Made by a program: the position numbers and the translations under genes. A DNA stretch of 64,000 bases from NCBI RefSeq assembly GCF_015461845.1, contig NZ_JACOPW010000011.1, positions 1 through 64,000 on the forward strand, written 5' to 3'. Numbering within the stretch: the stretch's first letter is position 1; each line of letters begins with the position of its first letter. Of this stretch, positions 58,490 to 64,000 are shown in pieces. A model generated the notes under the pieces. That model made no database searches, was not told the DNA's origin, and was given only the letters and a program-made list of their open reading frames with translations. This DNA is from Pseudomonas mucoides (GTDB lineage Bacteria; Pseudomonadota; Gammaproteobacteria; Pseudomonadales; Pseudomonadaceae).

Positions 58490-60814
58490 GAAGTCATCGT
58501 CGACAAACGGCAGGATCGCGTCCGCCACCGGTTGCAGTTGCCGGGTGACGTAATGGTCGTAGTCGATCGGGGCGCTGCGAATCTCCAGCGGCTCGGGCCC
58601 GGCAACGGTGATCACGTAGCTGATCCAGCCGCCGTTCTGGTACTGACGCGGACGGCCCTGGCGGTCGTTGAAGTCATCGGCGATGCGCGCGGCACGCACG
58701 TGGGGCGGCACGTTGCGCTCATAGTCGTCGAGGGTACGGCGCAGGCGCTTGCGGTAGATCAGGCGGTCATCGAACTCGCCAGCCAGGGTCTTTTGCACGT
58801 AATCGCGCACGTAGTCCTGATACGGCTTGCGGTGGAAGATCCGCGAGTACAGCTCCTGCTGGAATTGCCGGGCCAGTGGCGACCAGTCGGTGCGCACGGT
58901 TTCCAGGCCTTTGTAGACCATTTCATCCGTGCCATCGGCGCGGGTCACCAGGCCGGCGTAACGCTTCTTGCTGCCCTCCTCCGCGCCACGGATGGTCGGC
59001 ATCAGAAAGCGTTTGTAGTGGGTTTCAAACTGTAATTCCAGGGCACTTTCCAGCCCGTATTCCGCATGCACATGTTCGCGCCACCACTGGTTGACGTGGT
59101 CGACCAGCGCGTGGCCAATCTGCGCGGCCTCCTCCTGACCGTGGGCGCGGCGCAGCCAGACAAAGGTGGAGTCGGTGTCGCCGTAGATCACCGTGTGACC
59201 CTGGGCCTCGATCAGTTGCCGGGTACGCAGCATGATTTCGTGGCCACGCAAGGTAATCGACGACGCCAGCCGTGTGTCGAAGAAACGGCAGCCGCTGGAG
59301 CCGAGTACGCCGTAGAAGGCATTCATGATGATCTTCAGCGCCTGAGACAGTGGCGCGTTGTGTTCGCGTTTTGCGGTTTCGCGGCCTTCGGCGACCCGGG
59401 CGACGATGGCCGGCAGGCAATGCCGGGTTCGTGAAAAACGTGCCCCGCGAAAACCCGGCACAGAGTCGCTGTCGTCGGGATGCTGCAAGCCTTCGATCAG
59501 CCCCACCGGGTCGATCAGGAAGGTGCGGATGATCGACGGATAGAGGCTTTTGTAGTCGAGCACCAGCACCGATTCGTACAGGCCCGGCTGCGAGTCCATG
59601 ACAAAACCGCCGGGACTGGCCTGTGGTGACTTGCCGCCCAGATTCGGCGCGACAAAGCCCTGACGGTGCATCAGCGGCATGTACAGGTGAGTGAACGCCG
59701 CCACCGAACCACCGCTGCGGTCCGCCGGCAAACCGGTGACGCTGGCACGCTCCAGCAAGAAGGTCAGCAGTTCGGTCTTGGCGAAAATCCGTGTGACCAG
59801 CTCACAGTCTTTGAGGTTGTAAGTGGCGAGGGCCGGTTTGTCCTCGGCGAACATGCGGTTGATTTCGTCCATGCGCTGGTACGGCGTGCTGATCGCCTTG
59901 CCCTCACCGAGCAAGGTTTGCGCGACGTTCTCCAGGCTGAACGAGGGGAAGTTCCAGGTTGCCGAGCGCAGGGATTCGATGCCGTCGATGATCAGGCGCC
60001 CCGCGGCTGACGCGAAGTAATGGTTGCGGCTGCCGTGTTCGCGCCACTGCATTTCTTCGCCGCCGCGCCCAAGCTTGAGCGGTACGCCCAGGCGTCGGGC
60101 GTGTTCGTGGAGGACGCGAAGGTCGAACTGCACGACGTTCCAGCCGATGATCGCGTCGGGGTCGTGGCGGGCAAACCATTCGTTGAGTTTTTTCAGCAGC
60201 ACGGTTCGCGAGTCGCAGTATTCAAGCTGGAAATCCACCGCGCTGGCGTCACCATTGGGCGGCCCGAGCATGTACACCTGGCGTTCGCCGCAGCCTTCCA
60301 GGGCAATGGAATACAACTCGCCTTGTTCGGTGGTCTCGATATCCAGCGAGACCAGCCGCAGGTTGGGCCGGTATTTCGGGTCGGGTTTCATCTGCGCGTC
60401 GAGCAGCAGGCCTTGCGCATCGGGCGACCCACCAAAGATCACTGGCGCGGTGATGAACCGTTCCATCATGTAGCGCTCGGGCGGGCGAACGTCGCCCTCG
60501 AACATCTCGACGCCGGCCTTGCGCAGCGCGGTTTCCAGGCGCATCAACTGACCGTGCTGCTGGCAATACAGGCCGAGCACCGGACGATGCTCGAAATCCA
60601 GCAGGGCCAGGGGCTTTAGTTCGACGTCTTTCTCGCCGCGAAGCACCTCTTGCGCCTGTTCGCGCTGGGCGGCTGGAATGAACGCCACCGACGGCTGATG
60701 AGGCAGGCGGATGCGCCGGGGACCACTGTCGGTCGCCAGCCAGAACTCGACTTCCGTGCCGGCCGGGGTGTCGCGCCAATGCCGGGTCAGGACGAAGCCC
60801 TGCTGTAAATCCAC
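58454..60814 (-). CDS. polB: DNA polymerase II
   Basis: 786 residues from a GTG (two adjacent GTG codons are possible; AGAGG is upstream), as in P. aeruginosa, where MDLQQGFVLTRHWRDTPAG begins the protein. The 3'-5' exonuclease has SLDIETTEQGELYSIAL (Asp158/Glu160), WNVVQFDLRVL and YNLKDCELV. The polymerase has DYKSLYPSIIRTF near 420, KIIMNAFYGVLGSSGC near 500, and the catalytic YGDTDS at 544-549. A damage-inducible family B polymerase that works in lesion bypass and restart. No LexA box could be assigned with confidence. Confidence 0.95.
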   Translation of the reverse strand: MDLQQGFVLTRHWRDTPAGTEVEFWLATDSGPRRIRLPHQPSVAFIPAAQREQAQEVLRGEKDVELKPLALLDFEHRPVLGLYCQQHGQLMRLETALRKAGVEMFEGDVRPPERYMMERFITAPVIFGGSPDAQGLLLDAQMKPDPKYRPNLRLVSLDIETTEQGELYSIALEGCGERQVYMLGPPNGDASAVDFQLEYCDSRTVLLKKLNEWFARHDPDAIIGWNVVQFDLRVLHEHARRLGVPLKLGRGGEEMQWREHGSRNHYFASAAGRLIIDGIESLRSATWNFPSFSLENVAQTLLGEGKAISTPYQRMDEINRMFAEDKPALATYNLKDCELVTRIFAKTELLTFLLERASVTGLPADRSGGSVAAFTHLYMPLMHRQGFVAPNLGGKSPQASPGGFVMDSQPGLYESVLVLDYKSLYPSIIRTFLIDPVGLIEGLQHPDDSDSVPGFRGARFSRTRHCLPAIVARVAEGRETAKREHNAPLSQALKIIMNAFYGVLGSSGCRFFDTRLASSITLRGHEIMLRTRQLIEAQGHTVIYGDTDSTFVWLRRAHGQEEAAQIGHALVDHVNQWWREHVHAEYGLESALELQFETHYKRFLMPTIRGAEEGSKKRYAGLVTRADGTDEMVYKGLETVRTDWSPLARQFQQELYSRIFHRKPYQDYVRDYVQKTLAGEFDDRLIYRKRLRRTLDDYERNVPPHVRAARIADDFNDRQGRPRQYQNGGWISYVITVAGPEPLEIRSAPIDYDHYVTRQLQPVADAILPFVDDDFSTLIGGQMGLF

Positions 60815-61036
60815 CACTGCAACCTCTCGATTTGATTCAGGCGGCAATTCTACGCGTCATCAAGGGGCAGCGGGTCATGCGCGCCACTTTCGACTTTCTC
60901 ATAGGGTTTAACCGCGGTTTACCGAAAAAATACCGCTGAATGGCGTTTTTTGAGTCTTATCTGCCGCTTTCACTCTTGCCCTCAGCGCTTGGGTCTACGA
61001 TTCTTCAAGAACAACGACAACACCCGAGAAGCCACC

Positions 61037-61477
61037 ATGAAAACCGTCGCCCAACTGCTCAAGCTCAAAGATCAGAAGAATCAGGAAGTGCACCAGATCA
61101 AACCTGATCACATGGTGCTGGAAGCGCTGATGAAGATGGCCGAGAAAAACGTCGGCGCCTTGCTGGTGGTGGAAAATGACGAGGTGCTGGGCATCATCAG
61201 TGAACGTGATTACGCACGCAAACTGGTGCTGCATGGCCGTTCTTCGGTGGGCACGCCGGTGCGCGACATCATGGTGTCCCCGGTGATCACCGTGGACACC
61301 CATCAAACCGTCGACACCTGCCTGGGCATCATGTCCGACCGACGCCTGCGTCACCTGCCGGTGGTGGAGAACGGCAAGTTGATTGGCTTGCTGTCGATCG
61401 GCGACCTGGTCAAGGAAGCGATTGCCGAACAGGCCGAACTGATTCGCCAGCTGGAGCAGTACATCCGCGGCGAGTAA
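61037..61477 (+). CDS. CBS-domain pair protein
   Basis: 146 residues with two CBS repeats: VLEALMKMAEKNVGALLVVENDEVLGIISERDYARKL and VDTCLGIMSDRRLRHLPVVENGKLIGLLSIGDLVKEAI. Each ends with the D-x-V/A-x-K type nucleotide contact. Such stand-alone CBS proteins bind adenosyl compounds and modulate partners; the target is unknown. The ribosome site is GAGAAG. A REP doublet follows. Confidence 0.88.
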   Translation: MKTVAQLLKLKDQKNQEVHQIKPDHMVLEALMKMAEKNVGALLVVENDEVLGIISERDYARKLVLHGRSSVGTPVRDIMVSPVITVDTHQTVDTCLGIMSDRRLRHLPVVENGKLIGLLSIGDLVKEAIAEQAELIRQLEQYIRGE

Positions 61478-61499
61478 TCCGAAGACACCCTGGATCAAA

Positions 61500-61585
61500 A
61501 TGTAGGAGTGAGCCTGCTCGCGATAGCGGTATGTCAGTTAATGAATAGGCTGACTGATACACCGCAATCGCGAGCAGGTTGTTAT
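61500..61585. repeat. REP doublet
   Basis: GTAGGAGTGAGCCTGCTCGCGAT on the left, mirrored by ATCGCGAGCAGGTT on the right with ACCGC/GCGGT inside. It lies between the CBS gene and the convergent GST gene. Confidence 0.8.
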
Positions 61586-61592
61586 TCGGTGT

Positions 61593-62216
61593 TCACACTG
61601 GCCAATGCCGCGCGAAGACCGGGGCCAGTGTCGGGTGCCGGTCGATGCGCTCCAGCCACGCGAAAAAACCGGGACGGGTGTTGCGTAAATGCTCACGGCT
61701 GCCGGCCCACCGCGACACCACCGCCGCCAGCACATCCAGTGCGCCCGGCGTCTCATCCCCCAGATACAGCTCGCCGGAAAACTGATCGGCAAACACCTCC
61801 CAGCTCCAGTGCAATCGCGCGCGGGCGCCGGCCGTGAGGTTTTGCCTGGACGCCTCATCCGTCTCGGCCAGCCAGCGTTCGGGGTAATCGATGATGCCGA
61901 TGGCTGCGTAGCAATTGCTGACGATGTACGTGAGGCCGCGGATCGCCTGATCACGGTCGGCGGGCAGTGTCGGCAACAGGTTCGACTTGGGAAAGGTCAG
62001 CCCGAGATGAATCAGGATCGCCGCACTTTCGGTCAGGATGCTGCCATCGGGCAGCTGCAGCGTTGGAATCTGCTTGAGCCGGTTGAGCTTCTCCAGTGCC
62101 TGGGCTGCCTCCGAGGACAACTCGACGTCGATGAAGCGATAAGGAATTTCGCACAGCTCCAGCGCCGCTTCTATCGCCGCCGCGCCGGAATTCTGGTGTC
62201 CATAAAGTTGATACAT
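61593..62216 (-). CDS. Glutathione S-transferase family protein
   Basis: 207 residues. An N-terminal thioredoxin-like domain (MYQLYGHQNSGAAAIEAALELCEIPYRFIDVEL, KLNRLKQIPTLQLPDGSILTESAAILIHLG, with the cis-Pro and the SES-type glutathione contact) is followed by an all-helical C-domain starting near residue 85. The catalytic position is Ser/Tyr-like rather than Cys. A cytosolic GST of unassigned class, a single gene. Confidence 0.88.
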   Translation of the reverse strand: MYQLYGHQNSGAAAIEAALELCEIPYRFIDVELSSEAAQALEKLNRLKQIPTLQLPDGSILTESAAILIHLGLTFPKSNLLPTLPADRDQAIRGLTYIVSNCYAAIGIIDYPERWLAETDEASRQNLTAGARARLHWSWEVFADQFSGELYLGDETPGALDVLAAVVSRWAGSREHLRNTRPGFFAWLERIDRHPTLAPVFARHWPV

Positions 62217-62477
62217 GGTGCGGCCTCCTGGCGAGACGGGAATGGGGTCATGAGAGGCGTCACCTGCCGGTCGTGGTGATCCAGCTAATCAGTGTAGAAG
62301 CGTCGATCCGCCCTACCCGTACCATCCGACGACTGAACCATCACGCCCGCGTGGGGCGACTCACAGGGGCTATCAATACTGTCGATGTTCACCATCACAT
62401 CAATGAAGTTCTCATAAAAAATCCTCGGCGTAACATCCGCTCCATACCAACCCATAAACACCCCGGAGCACACCATC

Positions 62478-62840
62478 ATGAAACGCCAAACTATCCTCGC
62501 TATCGCTTTCTCGGTCTTTGCAGTTAACGCTTTTGCCGCAACCTCTGCTCAACCTGTGGTCGCTGAAGGCGGCTCGGATCGTCTGATTGAAAGCCGAGTG
62601 GCTGAAGGGGGTTCGGATCGTTTGATCGAGAATCGTGTGGCCGCTGATGGTTCCGATCGCTTGATCGAAAACCGTGTAGCCGCTGATGGTTCGGATCATC
62701 TGATGGAAAACCGCGTTGCTGCTGATGGTTCTGACCATCTGATCGAGAACCGCGTAGCCGCTGATGGCTCCGATCATCTGATGCAGAACCGCGTTGCCGA
62801 AGGTGGTTCCGACCGTCTGATCGAAAGCCGCGCGGCATAA
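62478..62840 (+). CDS. Exported protein made of seven 13-residue tandem repeats
   Basis: 120 residues. The signal peptide is MKRQTILAIAFSVFAVNAFA, cleaved before ATSAQ. Residues 28-118 are seven back-to-back copies of a 13-residue unit, VAEGGSDRLIENR and close variants (VAADGSDHLMENR), ending in AA. Each unit has an invariant GSD and a near-invariant final Arg. Proteins of this kind occur in several Pseudomonas genomes, sometimes mislabelled 'phage infection protein', with no demonstrated role. The repeats may form a solenoid or an assembly of identical binding sites. A terminator follows. Confidence 0.85.
   Translation: MKRQTILAIAFSVFAVNAFAATSAQPVVAEGGSDRLIESRVAEGGSDRLIENRVAADGSDRLIENRVAADGSDHLMENRVAADGSDHLIENRVAADGSDHLMQNRVAEGGSDRLIESRAA
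62559..62831 (+). repeat. Tandem repeat, seven copies of 39 bp
   Basis: The DNA underlying the seven 13-residue units. The units differ by third-position and a few first-position changes, so the array is not recently homogenised. Confidence 0.9.
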
Positions 62841-62870
62841 ATGCAGGGGTTTACCGCAGTACTCAATGAA

Positions 62871-62897
62871 AAACCCGGCCTGACCCGCCGGGTTTTT
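62871..62897 (+). terminator. Terminator after the repeat protein
   Basis: AAACCCGGC, 7-base loop, GCCGGGTTT, more T; serves the + strand gene. Confidence 0.85.
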
Positions 62898-62920
62898 TTA
62901 CGCCTCTCGTTCGATCAGGG

Positions 62921-64000
62921 TTACTGGCCAGCCCGCTTCATGCAACGCTGATAACGCTCATCGACGCGCTTGGCAAACCATGCCGTGGTGAGCTTGCGGG
63001 TGATTTTCGGGCTTTGCAGTTCGATCCCCGGCAACACGGCACGAGGCAATGCCCTGCCCTCGGCCTGATCGGCCAACGCGAACACTCGCCGGTAGAGTTC
63101 CGTTTCCTCGAATTTCAGGCTTTTGCCCTCCTCCAATTGATTGCGAATGGTCGTATTGCGCATCCCCAACGGCTTGCCAAGGCTGCGCACCGCCACTTCC
63201 GTGGTACCGGGCATGATCGAGTCATACCGGACCAAGTCGCCATCCAGCGCCAACGGGATGCCTGACACCCGGCTCAACGCGTTCTGAAACGCCGCATTGC
63301 GGCTGGCGTACCAACCGGCATTGAAATCAGCGAAGCGATACAACGGTTGCGTGTAGCTCACCGGATAACCGAGCAAATGGGCGATGCCGAAGTACATGCC
63401 GCCGCGCCGAGTGAATACCTCGTGGCGAATCGAGCCTTCCACCGGGTACGGATAGTTCTTCGCCTGCTGTTCGGCGAACTCGATACTGACCTGCATCGGC
63501 CCGGCGGTGTGTACCGGATTGAAGCCACCGAACAGGGTCTTGCCCAAGGGCACCATGCCAATGAAATCATCGAAAATCGCGCTGAGTTCCTTTTCACTGC
63601 GCGCCGCGTTGAGGCGGTCGCTGTAGCTTTTGCCGTTGGGTGACTTCACCTGCAGCGCGCCGCTGATCAACAGGCTGGGGATGTGGACTTTAGCGGCGCG
63701 ACGGTCGATTTCGTCCCGGGCGATCTTGCCCAGGCCCGGCACAGGCGGGTCGACCTGGAAGGTGGATTCCTGCTCGGTCACGGCGAGCACCGAACACAGG
63801 TTTTGCGTGGACGGATAAATATTCTGGGCGGCGAAGGCGGCGTAGATGTCCGTGGCCCACCCTTGGCGATCCGTGGTTTTGGCCGGCAGCAAGCGCACGA
63901 TTTCGGCCTTGACCTCGGCGGGCGGGCGCGCGGGTTGTTCCTGCGGGTGCTGAGTGCCGCAACCGGCCAGCAGCAACAGCGCCGCGCCGCCCATGATCAA
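62921..64000 (-). CDS. DUF1615-family lipoprotein (5' end outside or at the edge of the window)
   Basis: At least 358 residues of a lipoprotein: LLLLAGC lipobox, then TQHPQEQPARPPAEVK. The body (WATDIYAAFAAQNIYPSTQNLCSVLAVTEQESTFQVDP, RRGGMYFGIAHLLGYP, FADFNAGWYASRNAAFQNAL) matches DUF1615 and has the Glu-in-'EQEST' and 'GPMQVS' features of lysozyme-like lytic transglycosylases. An ATG at 63994 would give an unusually short uncharged signal, so the true start probably lies just beyond the right edge. Confidence 0.75.
   Translation of the reverse strand: MIMGGAALLLLAGCGTQHPQEQPARPPAEVKAEIVRLLPAKTTDRQGWATDIYAAFAAQNIYPSTQNLCSVLAVTEQESTFQVDPPVPGLGKIARDEIDRRAAKVHIPSLLISGALQVKSPNGKSYSDRLNAARSEKELSAIFDDFIGMVPLGKTLFGGFNPVHTAGPMQVSIEFAEQQAKNYPYPVEGSIRHEVFTRRGGMYFGIAHLLGYPVSYTQPLYRFADFNAGWYASRNAAFQNALSRVSGIPLALDGDLVRYDSIMPGTTEVAVRSLGKPLGMRNTTIRNQLEEGKSLKFEETELYRRVFALADQAEGRALPRAVLPGIELQSPKITRKLTTAWFAKRVDERYQRCMKRAGQ

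Noticed and set aside
62478..62840. A CRISPR array suggested by seven regular repeats
   Set aside because: The 39-base units are contiguous, in frame and coding; there are no spacers or cas genes.

Overview
This window looks like the chromosome of a fluorescent Pseudomonas (P. fluorescens group). The reasons are the gene order tig-clpP-clpX-lon-hupB-ppiD, a divergent ampR/ampC pair very like that of P. aeruginosa, an OprB-type porin leader, Pseudomonas-restricted small protein families (DUF6124-like, DUF2242) and many REP-type palindromes between genes. No insertion sequence, phage, integrase or CRISPR array was seen. All assignments come from reading the sequence and recalled family knowledge; no database search was run.

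1-12.8 kb: a sugar-catabolism island. It holds a porin (partial), a sugar/H+ symporter, a short-chain dehydrogenase, an SMP-30 lactonase, an IlvD/EDD-type sugar-acid dehydratase, a FAH-family 2-keto-3-deoxy acid dehydratase and a 2-ketoglutarate semialdehyde dehydrogenase. A LacI regulator, an aldose 1-epimerase and an anion-symporter-type MFS protein complete it. Together they spell a non-phosphorylating (Weimberg-type) pentose route to 2-oxoglutarate; the FAH-type dehydratase favours D-xylose. Four near-identical palindromes (core TGTTAnCGnTAACA) sit before the transcription units and define a local LacI regulon.

12.8-16.2 kb: a nitrilase-fold protein lacking its catalytic Cys and Lys, joined to an AraC-type regulator, then a 28-residue ORF and a DUF2242 lipoprotein. 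16.4-25.9 kb: the protein quality-control block ppiD, hupB, lon, clpX, clpP, tig, all on the minus strand, with a degenerate tRNA-Asp-like element between hupB and ppiD. A tRNA operon (Arg-His-Leu-His) follows, in which the His gene and its terminator are duplicated. 26-35.4 kb: folD, pbpG, small Pro/Asp-rich proteins, a C39-peptidase-like lipoprotein that has lost its catalytic residues, a TerC protein, a small lipoprotein, an NhaR-like regulator, a drug-efflux-type MFS protein, sstT and a DUF1993 protein.

35.4-46.1 kb: a GT2 / LAB_N / ArnT-like operon that probably decorates lipid A or another envelope glycan, a YceH-family protein, a cupin, a shikimate-dehydrogenase-like enzyme, secreted and small hypothetical proteins, an AI-2E permease, a TrhP-like U32 protein, and a LysR/EamA divergent pair. 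46.1-49.9 kb: a FadR-type regulator, a GudP-like transporter and glucarate dehydratase GudD. 50-52.2 kb: ampR and ampC. 52.4-54.4 kb: a degenerating orphan region with two DUF6124-like paralogues (one frameshifted), a highly structured leader and an autotransporter remnant. 54.5-64 kb: a DUF4174-like protein, a TauE/SafE permease, a lipoprotein, an aldo/keto reductase, a DUF1810 protein, DNA polymerase II, a CBS protein, a GST, a secreted protein built of seven 13-residue repeats, and a partial DUF1615 lipoprotein.
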